The position numbers and the translations under genes are program-made. A DNA stretch of 64,000 bases, taken from contig JAPNXP010000001.1 of assembly GCA_028753945.1 (NCBI GenBank), positions 2,346,501 through 2,410,500 of the forward strand. The letters run 5' to 3'. The notes below the pieces were generated by a model that saw nothing but the letters and a program-made list of their open reading frames with translations, was not told the origin of the DNA and did not search any database. This DNA comes from Hexactinellida sp. DTS-2022. Taxonomy: Eukaryota; Porifera; Hexactinellida. Shown here one piece after another: positions 1-12,825 of this stretch (position 1 is the stretch's first letter; the number at the start of each line of letters is the position of its first letter).

Positions 1-209
1 TAATTCAAAAGTACAGGGACAACATGAATGTAATTTCTATAATACAAACTCGTACAGAGGTTGTAATATCCTTATGAGGATGATATTCTATTGCAGCTCC
101 TGGGGGGGCTGACCCGAAAAGTGAGGGGCTCGAGCCCCCCCGTAGCGCCGCCACTGGAAAAGGCCCGCAGCCCGTGATTTACAATAAACCCCGCACGAGT
201 CGCACCCTA

Positions 210-505
210 GAATATACCGAATATTATTTCGAGATGATTAAACGAATATTCGTTTGAAAGAATATTAGATTGAATCGGAAATTCGTTGGCTACTTTTCGA
301 TAACGGCATTACTTTTGTTTAGATTGGAGAAATCGTTAATATAAATTCCTACCAAAACTAATATCCTTTGTAATAACTAACTTGTTTATCACTAAGATTA
401 ACAATAACTATTTTCCTCTATCTTGAATTTGATTTAATGCATAGCCATCAAAACGAACATATATTCGCTCGTTACATTTCGAAAATTCGTTTCAGCCTTA
501 ATTTA
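210..505 (+). mobile_element. MITE copy with CTGAAACGAAT ends
   Basis: The interior matches, in reverse complement, the copy at 55449-55805. Shared stretches include ACGAATATTCGTTTG, GAATATTAGATTGAA and AATTCCTACC. Both copies end in TTCGTTTCAGCC(C/T)TAA-type sequence. I see no coding capacity and no clear target-site duplication. Confidence 0.55.
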
Positions 506-1220
506 AGGTCAAATTACGGCAGAAGACTTTTTTAATGTATTATTCTGTAATTATGAGACATAAATCACTATAGGATAGAAAGCAATAAGCCAAAAAGAAA
601 ATGTCTCTATCTAGTATTACGTATACTTTTTATTTTTTTGTGGGTTTCAAAATATGGCTAATACAAATCTCCGATTGGAGACTTTCGGTAAGTGGTGTTC
701 TTAAAATACCATATTTTGGCAATGTGGCTATCTATGTTTGTTATCAGAATCAATATTTAAAGATTACGAGCCCTTCGGTCTCGGTCGCTTCGCGACGGAT
801 CACTCTCTCACAAAAGTCGCTTCGCGACTTTTGTTCGTTCGTGTTAGACACTACGCAATACAATTAACGGCCGCTTCGCGGCCTTTCCCTCCCCAAAGCA
901 ATAATATTAATAATGAGCTAACCTGTGGCTTGTAAATTACACACTTTGACTTAATATCCCGTGCCTAAAATTCATTTTGGGTTGTGATTAGTTACTGTGA
1001 TTTGTTTGGGAAATCATGTTATTTAAGTTATTCTCATTGCTCAATAGTTATTAATTATTATTTAATTTATAGCTCAATAATTCTTAAGGGTAGCTCGTTC
1101 AGCTATATTAAAACGTTTGCTTGTTTAGTCAAATAAATTGAAACCTGTGGTTGGTAAATTATACGCAATTAATTATTTCAGCAAATTGTATTCAAAGTAA
1201 TTAATAACTCTGGGTGTAAT

Positions 1221-1301
1221 CTCTCCATAATAATGGTTTAAAGATGAGAATAAGACCGCTTCGCGGTCTTATTCTCACCATTAAACCATTATTATGGAGA
1301 G
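1221..1301. repeat. Perfect-class hairpin with CTTCG loop
   Basis: The left arm starts CTCTCCATAATAATGG and the right arm ends CCATTATTATGGAGAG. The arms are about 38 bp with only two or three mismatches around a short CTTCG loop (…GACCGCTTCGCGGTC…). The same CGCTTCGCG core recurs in three smaller palindromes at 785-875 and in a related sequence at 35368-35455. Function unknown. Confidence 0.8.
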
Positions 1302-1932
1302 GTAGATGCAGGGTTGCAAAATATTTGATTTATAAATAGTAATAAAGTTCTACATCTCAATAAACAATTCTTTTTGCAGGAGCTTGGGTTAGTGAATTAT
1401 TTAATTTAATTGATAGCAATAATTAACATAATAAATCTCATCGTTAGGCAGAACCAAAACCTAGATTACTTAACTTAATTCATTTCTAGTAGAAATCCTA
1501 GGCTAGAAATTACGTAATTCCATTCATAGTCTTATTATAGAAGCCAATATAGGTGTAATAAATAAACAATGCATTAGAGAAATTAACTACTCTAAGCGCA
1601 TTCTTGTTAACCAAACAAATCAGATCACCCACATAGTGTTTAAAATAATAGGACACATTTTAACTAATAACTTTCGCAATGTAAGTTCGTAAAAATTGAT
1701 AATTTTCACAAAGGTGTTCCATTATGTGTTGTCGATTTTCATATAAAATTTATACTAACGGAGTCAAATTTGCAAAAGTTATTAAGGAAAAGGTTACCGT
1801 GTGATGTCATGCTCACAATATTTCGCTTAGAAAACCAACAGACCCATGTCGCTATGACAAACTACTCCTATATACCAAATTTCAGCTTTTTAGGTAGTAT
1901 GGTCTTTTCAATTAATTACGGACAAACATCCC

Positions 1933-1960
1933 CACACACACACACACACACACACACACA
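1933..1960. repeat. (CA)n microsatellite
   Basis: About 14 uninterrupted CA dinucleotides lie in otherwise non-repetitive AT-rich DNA. Confidence 0.95.
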
Positions 1961-2418
1961 ACAATTCCGCTTTTAATATATAGATAAGCGTACGGATTAG
2001 GTAGACGGTTTACATTCTTAAATTATGACTTCAGTATTATTTTTTTAACCATTTAATTGAATATCCCTCAAAAAAATGACCATTTTATTATTTTTTTGTG
2101 TTAAAAGGTCACTATATTTTTTATTAGGGTGAATCAAAATACTAAAAACAGTCACCTTTCGCCCATAACGATGATCTATGTGATACATAGCTCAGAATGT
2201 GTCTTTAGCAAATAGTGATTCTCAAATCCACTTTTCTAGCAGGTGGTGTCCGAAGAAATCCCTCTATGGGACTTTTGTAATAGCACAAAAGTGTACGCCC
2301 CATAAATAGAGGTTATGGAAGATAAATTGATTTCGTTTTCAGTTTGGATCTAGATATAATGTCTACAATCATATATGTGAAAATCAAACACCTTAGCTTC
2401 AAAACGAAATTTCTGTTT

Positions 2419-3085
2419 TTTACTGTGCCGACTATACTTTAGTATAGTGGCCCAGTATTGGAATCACTGCCTTTATTATTATTATTACTGTGCCGACTAT
2501 ATTATAGTATAGTGGTCCAGTATTGATCTTACTGCCTTTATTATTACTGTGCCGACTATACTATAGTATAGTGGCTCAGTTCTAATCTTACTGCCTTGGT
2601 TAGTTATTATTATTATTACTGTGCCGACTATACTATATAGTATAGTGGCCCAGTATTGGTCTTAGTGCTTTGGTTATTACTGTGCCGACTATACTATAGT
2701 ATAGTGGCCCAGTATTGAAATCACTGCCTTTATTTTTCTATATTATTACTGTGCCGACTATACTATAGTATAGTGGCCCAGTATTGGTCTTAGTGCTTTG
2801 GTATATTATTATTACTGTGCCAACTATACTATAGTATAGTGGCCCAGTTCTAATCTTAGTGCTTTGGTTAGTTATTATTATTATTATTACTGTGCCGACT
2901 ATACTATAGTATAGTGGCCCAGTATTGGAATCACTGCCTTTATTATTATTTTTACTGTGCCGACTATACTATAGTATAGTGGCCCAGTTCTAATCTTACT
3001 GCCTTTAATAATATTATTACTGTGCCGACTATACTATAGTATAGTGGCCCAGTTCTAATCTTAGTGCTTTGGTTAGTTATTAGTC
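2419..3085 (+). repeat. Palindromic minisatellite, ~10 monomers
   Basis: Ten monomers of roughly 57-72 bp each start ACTGTGCCGACTATAC, pass through the palindrome CTATAGTATAG and continue GTGGCCCAGT, then either TATTGGAATCACTGCC or TCTAATCTTACTGCC, then an ATT-rich spacer. The first 35 bp of a monomer form a near-palindrome (ACTG…CAGT). The same monomer occurs in small numbers inside later repeat units (6545, 7533) and, reversed, at 28.1, 31.0, 41.3 and 44.5 kb. It marks the outer end of the large repeat unit. Confidence 0.95.
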
Positions 3086-4158
3086 CGTAGCCTCTCTACT
3101 GAACAGAGTTTTACTAACTAAGAGCCCAAATTTTCAGGATATGTGTCTCATGGGTTACAGATGTGCACCTGGGGTCACGTTTTATTATCACATTCTTTTG
3201 GACACATTTTTGCACAAATTTTATATTAGAAAAAGAACAATAAATAGTGCGCGAATATTCAATTTATATGCATTCGATAGAGAATTAAATTCTACACCTT
3301 GTCACAGTGCACAAATCTTCAAATTGTACATAGTTTGTGCCACAATTGAGTTGCAAGTTTCATTTGTTTACTAACACTTCAGTTCAATTGAAAGTGTTAA
3401 ATCAAATTCTATTGTTTCAACTCGTTATTATTATATTGATTCAACTTGTGAGATCGAGTAGGCTTCTATTTTCCAAACGAAAAAAAAGATTATATATTTC
3501 ACAACAACGACAGATTAAGTGATTATATTTACTTCTGCGAGAATATTATTGCACTGTTAATATACTGACGTAATTAATTATAATTAATCCACTCAGTATA
3601 TTACTTATATACGTAGATGCTTATAATTTGTTTATTAGGGGTTATCGAGAGTGCAGAATTGAAATTTGATAACCAAATTAATTAATTAATTATTTATGAC
3701 AAAATAATTTAACTTAATAATTGTAAGTTGACATTGAAATTGGTGTTAAATTAAAAATAATATTAATTATTATTTATACTAATTAATTAAATATCATAAA
3801 TCTCAGAGATCATAGAAGATAGAAACAAACTTTCAATTAATCAATTGGTCCTTATGGCACGTGCCACCTATACAAGTGGGTCTTGACACCTTGAGGTGAT
3901 GATGACATCGCTAAAAAAATGAGTTTTTACAATTTTGTTAATTCGATATTTAAAATGGGTTAGTTGATGTTGGGTGATGACCCAACACTCACATAAAAAA
4001 TGCTGAGTCAACAGCTATTATATTCTAATGAAACTTGAATATCTCTCAAATGAAGTGAGCAAAATGGAAACTTCCACCACTCTAAGGGTCGTAGACTTCT
4101 GAAACACCTTCCTGAAATAATTTAACACCTTTATTGTGATGATGACTTGGCGAAAAAA

Positions 4159-4275
4159 ATCCATAATTGCAGCCTGTGCCGACAGCATGTTCCATTGGAG
4201 GCACTATCAATAAACCACCAACAAAATATAGTGCCACCAAAGGAACATGCGTCGGCACAGGCTGCAATTTTGGAT
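4159..4275. repeat. Unit hairpin, copy 1
   Basis: The arms run ATCCATAATTGCAGCCTGTG… and …CACAGGCTGCAATTTTGGAT, about 48 bp each around a 20-nt loop. One bulged A (GACAGCATG against GCATGCGTC) and one A:A mismatch (GGAGGCAC against GTGCCACC) recur in every copy. The arms contain CTGTGCCGAC, the same 10-mer that opens each minisatellite monomer. Confidence 0.9.
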
Positions 4276-5650
4276 TTTATTATTATTATTATTATTTTTT
4301 CTCCGTAGACGGTGCCCTGGCCTGAGCTTTATAGTTGATGGGCTGAAACTTGGCATGTAGGTGCGTATGGACCGTCTAATTTGCACCTGGGGTTACGATT
4401 TTTGATTAACGAATTTTTGACACATCTTTAACACCTTTCAAAATTTGTCTGGTCCATAACTCAAAATATGTTTTACTAAACCCCCAAATTTTATTTCACA
4501 TTTGGATTCACCATAAAATTCTGCGTCTGATGGGAGAGGAATATTTTCAAAAATATGTTTAATTTCTGCCATAAATGGGGTTTGAAATTTCTTTGTTTAC
4601 TCGCACTTCAATTTCAGTAAAAGTGTTAAATCTAATTCTATTGTTTCAACTTGTAATAATTATATTGATTTAACTTGTTAAATCTTACTCTATTGTTTCA
4701 ACTTGAGATAAATATATTGATTCAACTTAAAAATTCCAGCTGGCTTCTATTTAATTGTAGTATTACTATACAATGGATTAAATAAAATATAATGATATAA
4801 GGAATTTGTTGACTAAACTCAAATCACCGTGGATAACATTGCTAAAATAAATAACTAATAATTTAATTTATTATCAATAAGTAATGAATGAATGGCATTA
4901 AACTAAAGATGGTTTATGATAGAACCGTTAAGATTTTACATACCACAACAACGACAGATTATGTGATTATATTTACTTCTGCGTTATTATTATTGCACTG
5001 TTAATATACTGACGTAATTAATTATAATTAATTCAGTCAGTATATGACTTATATAGATGCTCTCAATTTGTTTATTAGGGGTTATCGAGTGTGCGGAATT
5101 GAAATTTGATGGACAAATTAATTTATTTATTATTTATGACAAAATAATTAAACTTAATAAATATAAGTTGACATTGAAATTGGTGTTAAATTATAAATAA
5201 TATTAATAATTATATATACTAATTAATTAAATATCATAAATCTCAGAGATCATAGAAGATAGAAACAAACTTTCAATTTATCAATTGGTCCTTATGGCAC
5301 GTGCCACCTATACAAGTGGGTCTTGACATCTTGAGGTGATGATGACATCGTTAAAAAAATGTGTTTTTACAATTTTGTTAATTCGATATTAAAAATGGGT
5401 TAGTTCATGTTGGGTGATGACCCAACACTCCCATAAAAAATGCTGAGTCATCAGTTGTTATATTCTACTCAAACTTGAATATCGCTAAAAGGAAGTGAAC
5501 TAAAACGAAACTTCCACCACTCTAAGGGCCGATGCCTTCTGTAACACCTTTTTGAAATGATTTAACACCTTTATAGTGATGATGACTTGGCGAAAAAAAA
5601 ATCCAAAATTGCATCCTGTGCCGACAGCATGTTCCATTGGAGGCACTATC

Positions 5651-6457
5651 CAGGGATGGATCCACCGGGGGGGTTCAGGGGGGTTGCACCCCCCCCAAAA
5701 TGGCTCAGGGGGAGTGCGAACCCCCCCCCAGTGGCGTATCCAGGGGGGATTTGGGTGTTCAAACACCCCCTCATAACTAGTTTCCAAAAGGGATATGTTG
5801 TTATTTATAATGCCTAAGCATCTAAACACCTTTGGTACAACTGCACAATATTACACTCCTCCTACTATGTGACATGAATAGCTGTACATCGATGTTTGAG
5901 CGTCTAAGATTCAAAATAATTCTGGGGGGGTGTCCCCAAGATCCCCCCCCCCCCCCCCCCCTTACCGTTGCTCGCTTCGCCCGCTCCAAAGCGACCCCTC
6001 ACGATAATCCTGGATACGCCACTGCCCACCCCGCCCAAGAATATGATAATATAATCGAAAATTATATCTAGGGACTGGCACAATTTCCGAGATTGGTTAA
6101 GAGAAATATATGAGATTTCTCTTCCCTATCTTTTCTGTGAGTACTGTTGGGAACGTTGTATATCAAATATCAGGAAAAATCGTTAACTATTGATTCATTG
6201 TGATTGTTGGTTAATTGATAGTTTAATTAATTAATTATTAATTTATAGTTATGTATGAATTTAGAATAGATTTCTTTGACGTATATTAAATATATTTCAA
6301 CTTTCTTGAAAGCTGCTTTCTCATTGCAGTTCTTAAAAAAAGAACCTCCAAATACTGGCTCATTTGACCCGCGGGCGCTTCCTACGGCGTCTACAATTCA
6401 AAGGCCCAACCCTGGGCATTGCACCCCCCCAGATATTTTGTACTGGATCCATCCCTG
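5651..6457. mobile_element. hAT-like nonautonomous element, composite
   Basis: Terminal inverted repeats CAGGGATGGATCCA/TGGATCCATCCCTG are bounded by the 8-bp duplication GCACTATC (5643-5650 and 6458-6465), the hAT hallmark. The interior is C/G-tract rich and contains another element (5729-6024). No transposase is seen. Confidence 0.85.
5729..6024. mobile_element. Nested CAGTGGCGTATCC element
   Basis: The ends are CAGTGGCGTATCCAGG and CCTGGATACGCCACTG. The insertion lies in a C tract, so the duplicated site is ambiguous. The internal block around 5830-5930 matches, in reverse complement, the copy at 63177-63637, and defines one nonautonomous hAT-like family. Confidence 0.75.
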
Positions 6458-6544
6458 GCACTATCAATAAACCACCAACAAAATATAGTGCCACCCAAGG
6501 AACTTGCGTCGGCACAGGATGCAATTTTGGATTTTATTATTATT

Positions 6545-6668
6545 ACTGTGCCGACTATACTATAGTATAGTGGACAAGTATTGGAATCACTGCCTTTATT
6601 ATTTATATTATTACTGTGCCGACTATACTATAGTATAGTGGCCCAGTATTGGAATCACTGCCTTTATT
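6545..6668 (+). repeat. Minisatellite, 2 monomers
   Basis: Two ACTGTGCCGACTATAC monomers lie between a hairpin end and the next CTCCGTAGACGG unit start. A poly-T run follows. Confidence 0.9.
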
Positions 6669-7406
6669 ATTTTTTTTTTTTTTTTTTTTTCTCCGTAGAC
6701 GGTGCCCTGGCCTGAGCTTTATAGTTGATGGGCTGAAACTTGGCATGTAGATGCGATGGGACCGTCTAATTTGCACCTGGGGTTACGATTTTTGATTAAC
6801 AAATTTTTGACACATCTTTAACACCTTTCAAAATTTGTCTGGTCCATAACTCAAAATATGTTTTACTAAACCCCCAAATTTTATTTCACATTTGGATTCA
6901 CCATAAAATTCTGCGTCTGATGGGAGAAGAGAACTTTTAATAAAGATTTTTATTTCTGCCACAAATGTGGTTTGAAATTTCTTTGTTTACTCACACTTCA
7001 ATTTCAGTAAAACTGTGAAATCTAATTCCATTTTTCAACTTGTAATAATTATATTGATTTAACTTGTTAAATCTTTCACTATTGTTTCAACTTGCGATAA
7101 TTAAATTGATTCAACTAATAAATTCCAGCTGGCTTCTATTTAATTCTAGTATTACTATACAATGGATTAAATAAATTATAATAATATAAGGAATTTGTTG
7201 ACTCAACTCAACCAACCGTGGATAACATTGCTAAAATAAATTCCTGATAATATATTTTATTATCAATACATAATGAATGAATGGCATTAAACTCTTGATG
7301 GTTTATGATAGAAACTAACTTCAAATTTATCTACCGTTCCTTGTAACTCCGACCAATTAACAAATGGTTCTTCACACCTTGGGCGTTGATGACTGGGCGA
7401 AAAAAA

Positions 7407-7523
7407 ATCCAAAATTGCACCCTGTGCTGACAGCATGCTCCTTTGGAGGCACTATCAATAACCAACCAATAAAATATAGTGCCACCAAAGGAACATGCGT
7501 CGGCACAGGGTGCAATTTTGGAT
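7407..7523. repeat. Unit hairpin, copy 3
   Basis: Arms ATCCAAAATTGCACCC… and …GGGTGCAATTTTGGAT. The C-to-G change in one arm (GCACCC) is matched by a compensating change in the other (GGGTGC), so the stem is preserved. Two minisatellite monomers follow from 7533. Confidence 0.9.
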
Positions 7524-7532
7524 TTTTTTTTT

Positions 7533-7666
7533 ACTGTGCCGACTATACTATAGTATAGTGGCCCAGTATTGGAATCACTGCCTTTATTATTATTATTTTT
7601 ATTATTACTGTGCCGACTATACTATAGTATAGTGGCCCAGTATTAGAATCACTGCCTTTATTATTA
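7533..7666 (+). repeat. Minisatellite, 2 monomers
   Basis: Two ACTGTGCCGACTATAC monomers sit immediately after hairpin copy 3 and before TTCTCCGTAGACGG. Confidence 0.9.
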
Positions 7667-8810
7667 TTTTTTCTCCGTAGACGGTGCCCTGGCCAGAGCT
7701 TTATAGTTGATGGGCTTAAACTTTGCATGTAGGTGCGATGGGACCGTCTAATTTGCACCTGGGGTTACGATTTTTGATTAACAAATTTTGGACACATCTT
7801 TAACACCTTTCAAAATTTGTCTGGTCCATAACTCAAAATATGTTTTACTAAACCCCCAAATTTTATTTCATATTTGGATTCGCCATAAAATTCTGCGTCT
7901 GATGGGAGAAGAAATCTTTCAATAAAGGGGTCAATTTCTGCCATAAATGGGGGTTGAAATTTCTTTGTTTACTCACACTTCAATTTCAGTAAAGTGTTAA
8001 ATCTAATTCCATTGTTTCAACTTGTAATAATTATATTGATTTAACTTGTTAAATCCTACTCTAGTGATTCAACTTGCTATAATTATATTGATTTAACTTG
8101 TGAATTCAAGCTGGCTTCTATTTTGCAATTGAAAATTAAGATTATATATTTCATAACAACGACATATTATGTGATTATATTTACTTCTGCGAGAATATAA
8201 TTGCACTGTTAATATACTGACGTAATTAATTATAAATAATTCAGTTTGTATTTAACTTATATAGAAGCTTCCAATTTGTATATTAGAGGTTATCGAGTGT
8301 GCGGAATTGAAATTTGATAGATAAATTAATTAATTAATTATTTATGACAAAATAATTGAACTTAATAATTGTATGTTGACATTGAAATTGGTGTCATATT
8401 ATAAATAATATTAATAATTATTTATACTAATTAATTAAATATCATAAATCTCAGAGATCATAGAAGATAGAAACAAACTTTCAATATATCAATTGGTCCT
8501 TATGACACGTGACACCTATACAAGTGGGTCTTGACACCTTGAGGTGATGATGACATCGTTAAAAAAATGTGTTTTTACAATTTTGTTAATTCGATATTTA
8601 AAATGGGTTAGTTAATGTTGGTTGATGACCCAACACCCACTTAAAAAATGCTGAGTCATTACAGATTATATTCTACTGAAACTTGAATATCTCTTTAATG
8701 AAGTGAGCTGAATGGAAACTTCCACCACTCTAAAGGGTCGTTGCCTTCTGAAACACCTTTCTGAAATAATTTAACACCTTCATAGTGATGATGACATGGC
8801 GAAAAAAAAA

Positions 8811-8927
8811 ATCCAAAATTGCAGCCTGTGCCGACAGCATGTTCCTTTGGAGGCACTATCAATAAACCAACAACAAAATATAGTGCCACCAAAGGATCAT
8901 GCGTCGGCACAGGCTGCAATTTTGGAT
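8811..8927. repeat. Unit hairpin, copy 4
   Basis: ATCCAAAATTGCAGCC… arms with the conserved bulge. It is followed by an ATT run and the TAGTCCGTATC start variant. Confidence 0.9.
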
Positions 8928-10035
8928 TTTATTATTATTATTATTATTATTAGTCCGTATCATCTACACACAACAGAGTTTAGTTAACTAGAAGCCCAAA
9001 TTTTTAGGATGGGTGTCTCATGGGTTACAGATGTGCACCTGGGGTTAAGATTTTTTATTAACAAATTTTTTACAAATTTTTAACACCTTTCGAAATTTGC
9101 CTGGTTCTTAACTCTAAAAATGTTATATTAAAGCCACAATTTTTTTGACTATTGGATTCACGATAAAATTCTGCGTCTGATGGGAAAAAATGCAAATTTT
9201 TAGAATTGGTAATTCATGCCATAAATGGGGGTTGAAATTTCTTTGTTTACTAACACTTCAGATCAATTGAAAGTGTTAAATCTAATTCTATTGTTTCAAC
9301 TTGTGATTATTATATTGATTCAACTTGTGAGATCGAGTAGGCTTCTATTTTCCAATTGAAAAAATATATTATATATTTCACAACAACGACAGATTATGTG
9401 ATTATATTTACTTCTGCGGGAATATTATTGCACTGTTAATATACTGACATAATTAATTATAATTAATTCAGTCTGTATATTACTTATATAGATGCTTATA
9501 ATTTGTTTATTAGGGGTTATAGAGAGTGCGAAATTGAAATTTGATAACGAAATTAATTAATTAATTATTTAAGACAAAATAATTTAACTTAATAATTGTA
9601 AGTTGACATTGAAATTGGTGTTAAATTATAAATATTATTAATAATTATTTATACTAATTAATTAAATATCATAAATCTCAGAAATCAAATAAGATAGAAA
9701 CAAACTTCCAATATATCAATTGATCCTTATGGCACGTAACACCCCTACAAATGGGTCTTGACACCTTGAGGTGATGATGACATCGTCAAAAAAATGGTTT
9801 TTACAATTTTGTTAATTCGATATTTAAAATGGGTTAGTTGATGTTGGGTGATGACCCAACACTCACATAACAAATGCTGAGTCATCAGCTATTATATTCT
9901 ACTCAAACTTGAATATCTCTAAAATTAAGTGAAGTAAATGGAAACATCCACCACTCTAAGGGTCGATGCCTTCTGTAACACCTTTTTGAAATAATTTAAC
10001 ACCTTCATAGTGATGATGACATGGCGAATAAAAAA

Positions 10036-10149
10036 ATCCAAAATTGCAGCTGTGCCGACAGCATGTCCATTGGAGGCACTATCAATAAGCCACCACCAAA
10101 ATATAGTGCCACAAAAGGAACATGCGTCGGCACAGCTGCAATTTTGGAT
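10036..10149. repeat. Unit hairpin, copy 5
   Basis: The arms carry GCAGCTGTGCCGAC, one CC pair shorter than copies 1-4. The same shortening is present in both arms. Confidence 0.9.
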
Positions 10150-10880
10150 TTTTTTTTTTTTTTTCTCCGTAGACGGTGCAATGGCCAGAGCTTAATTGTT
10201 GATGGGCTGAAACTTGGCATGTAGGTGCGATGGGACCGTCTAATTTGCACCTGGGGTTACGATTTTTTATTAACAAATTTTGGACACATCTTTAACACCT
10301 TTCAAATTTTGTCTGGTCCATAACTCAAAAATTCTTTTACTAAACCCCCAAATTTTATTTCATATTTGGATTCACCATAAAATTCTGCGTCTGATCGGTG
10401 AAGAGAATTTTCAATAAATGGTTTAATTTCTGCCATAAATGGGGGTTCGAAATTTCTTTGTTTACTCACACTTCAATTTCAGTAAAAGTGTTAAATCTAA
10501 TTCTATTGTTTCAACTTGTAATAATTATATTGATTTAACTTGTTAAATCCTACTCTATTGATTCAACTCGCGATAATTATATTGATTCAACTTATAAATT
10601 CCAGCTGGCTTCTATTTAATTGTAGTATTACTATACAATGGATTGAATAAAATCTAATAATATAAGGAATTTGTTGACTGAACTCAAATCACCGTGGATA
10701 ACATTGCTAAAATAATTTACTAATAATATATTGTATTATCAATACAAAATGAATGAATGGCATTAAACTCTAGATGGTTTATGATAGAAACAAACTTCAA
10801 AGTAAACAATCGTTCCTTGTGACTCCGACCAATTAACAAATGGTTCTTCACACCTTGGGCGTTGATGACTTGGCGAAAAA

Positions 10881-10996
10881 ATCCAAAATTGCAGCCTGCG
10901 CCGACAGCATGTTCCTTTGGAGGCACTATCAATAAACCACCAACAAAATATAGTGCCACCAAAGGAACATGCGTCGGCACAGCTGCAATTTTGGAT
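10881..10996. repeat. Unit hairpin, copy 6
   Basis: The 5' arm has GCAGCCTGCGCCGAC and the 3' arm GTCGGCACAGCTGC, so a few pairs are lost near the base. Confidence 0.9.
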
Positions 10997-11553
10997 TTTT
11001 TCTCCGTAGACGGTGCCCTGGCCAGAGCTTTATGGTTGATGGGCTGAAACTTGGCATGTAGGTTCGGAGTCGACGTCTAATTTGCACCTGGGGTTACGAT
11101 TTTTTATTAACAAATTTTTGACACATCTTTAACACCTTTCCATTTTTGTCTGGTCCATAACTCAAAAGTTGTTTTACTAAACCCCCAAATTTTATTTCAC
11201 ATTTGGACTCGCCATAAAATTCTGCGTCTGATGGGACAAGAAAGTTTCGCATAAAGGGTTTAATTTCTGCCATTAATGGGGCTTTAAACTTCTTTGTTTA
11301 CTCACACTTCAATTTCAGTAAAACTGTGAAATCTAATTCCATTGTTTCAACTTGTAATAATTATATTGATTTAACTTGTTAAATCTTACTCTATTGATTC
11401 AACTTGAGATAATTAAATTGATTCAACTTATAAATTCCAGCTGGCTTCTATTTAATTGTAGCATTACTATACAATGGATTAAATTAAATTAATTTATATA
11501 AGGAATTTGTTGACTTTACTCAACTCACCGTGGATAACATTGCTAAAATAAAT

Positions 11554-12825
11554 AAAAATCCAAAATTGCAGCCTGTGCCGACGCATGTTCCTTTGGTGGC
11601 ACTATATTTTGTTGGTTGTTTATTGATAGTGCCTCCAAAGGAACATGCTGTCGGCGCAGGCTGCAATTTTGGATTTTTTCCGCCATGTCATCATCACTAT
11701 GAAGGTGTTAAATTATTTCAGAAAGGTGTTTCAAAAGGCAACGACTCTTAATGAGTTGGAAGTTTCGTTTTAGCTCACTCAATTTCAAAGATATTCAAGT
11801 TTCAGTAGAATATAATAAGTGATGAGTCAGCATTTTTTAGATGCGTGTTGGGTGATCACCCAACACCAACCAACCCATTCGATATATATAATTCACAAAA
11901 TTGTAAAAACTCATTTTTTTGACAATTTCATCATCACCTCAAGGTGTCAAGATCCACTTGTATAGGTGGCACGTGCCATAAGGGCCAATTGATAAATTGA
12001 AAGTTTGTTTCTATCTTCTATGATCTCTGAGATTTATGATATTTAATTAATTAGTATAAATATTTATTGATATTATTTTAATATAACACCAATTTCAATG
12101 TCAACTTACAATAATTAATTTAAATTATTTTGCCATGAATAATAAATTAATTAATTTGGCTATCAAATTTCAATTCCGCACACTCGATAACCCCAATAAT
12201 CTAATTGGAACAGTCTCTATAAGTTGAAAACAGAGCGATTAATTATGTCAGTGTATCCATTGTGCAGAATATTCACGCAGAAGTAAATATAATCACATAA
12301 TCTGTTGTTGTTATGGAATGTAAAATCTTAGTTTTTCAATTATTAAATAGAAGCCAACTCGATTTCACAAGTGGAATCAATATGATTATCGCAAGTTTAA
12401 ACAATTGTGTAAGATTTAACAAGTTTAATGAATATATTTATTACAAGTTGAAACAATGGAATTAGATTTAACAGTTTTACTGAAACTGAAGTGTGAGTAA
12501 ACAAAGAAATTTAAACCCCGATTTGTGGCATAAATTAACGTAAAGTTTTTTATTTTTTATTTTCCAAAAGGTGTAGAATTAAATTAGCTATCAAATATGA
12601 AAATTTTATCAAATTCACAATGTATGATTTCATGTAATAGCCATAATTAGTTTAAATAGGTGTTAAAATTATTTGATCAAAAATCGTAACCCCAGGTACA
12701 AATTAGACGGTCACTCCGAACCTACATGCCAAGTTTCAGCCCTCAATGTATAAAGGTCTGGCCAGGGCACCGTCTACGGGGAAGTAATAATAAAGGCAGT
12801 AAGATTAGAACTGTGTCGGCACAGT
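11554..12825 (-). mobile_element. Single repeat unit inserted in reverse orientation
   Basis: The flanking sequence reads GCTAAAATAAAT before the segment and AACTAATAATTT after it. These are contiguous in other units (for example at 18145-18170). The segment opens with the hairpin (11558-11674) and ends with a minisatellite remnant, GTCGGCACAGT. AAT occurs on both sides. This implies that hairpin-to-minisatellite is a mobile unit with an A/T-rich 3-bp target. No protein is encoded. Confidence 0.7.
11558..11674. repeat. Unit hairpin, copy 7 (reversed)
   Basis: ATCCAAAATTGCAG arms with the loop in the opposite orientation to copies 1-6. It forms the left boundary of the inverted unit. Confidence 0.9.

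Larger units (their letters stand above)
1..2418. other. Gene-free AT-rich stretch with MITE debris
   Basis: No coding exon is recognisable. The stretch holds a C/G-rich transposon tail ending GCCGCCACTG near 150, an inverted-repeat MITE copy (210-505), CGCTTCGCG mini-hairpins (780-875), a long hairpin (1221-1301) and a CA microsatellite (1933-1960). The short ORFs here lack any conserved motif and I treat them as chance. Confidence 0.6.
5601..6532. repeat. Unit hairpin, copy 2, split by hAT-like insertion
   Basis: The 5' arm (to 5650) and the loop plus 3' arm (from 6458) are separated by the element at 5651-6457. The insertion duplicated GCACTATC from the end of the 5' arm. Removing the insert restores an ordinary hairpin. 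Confidence 0.85.
3086..11553 (+). repeat. Array of ~1.2-1.4 kb hairpin/minisatellite units (+)
   Basis: Units recur with this order: TCCGTAGACGGTGCCCTGGC start, TTGCACCTGGGGTTACGAT block, CCCCCAAATTTTATTTCA block, TTCCAGCTGGCTTCTATTTA, GTGGATAACATTGCTAAAAT, AATGAATGAATGGCATTAAA, TCTCAGAGATCATAGAAGAT, GGCACGTGCCACCTATACAA, GATGACCCAACAC, then the hairpin with ATCCAAAATTGCAG arms. Copies differ by point changes, shortened interiors and the number of minisatellite monomers. A second start variant (TAGTCCGTAGCC or TAGTCCGTATCA, leading to GTGTCTCATGGGTTACAG) opens the units at 3.08 and 8.95 kb. No protein is encoded; the short ORFs are translations of the hairpin and flanks. Confidence 0.9.

Noticed and set aside
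2419..3085. CRISPR-like array (regular ~60-bp repeats)
   Set aside because: Spacers are themselves repeats of two or three types, the DNA is eukaryotic, and no cas genes exist. It is a minisatellite.
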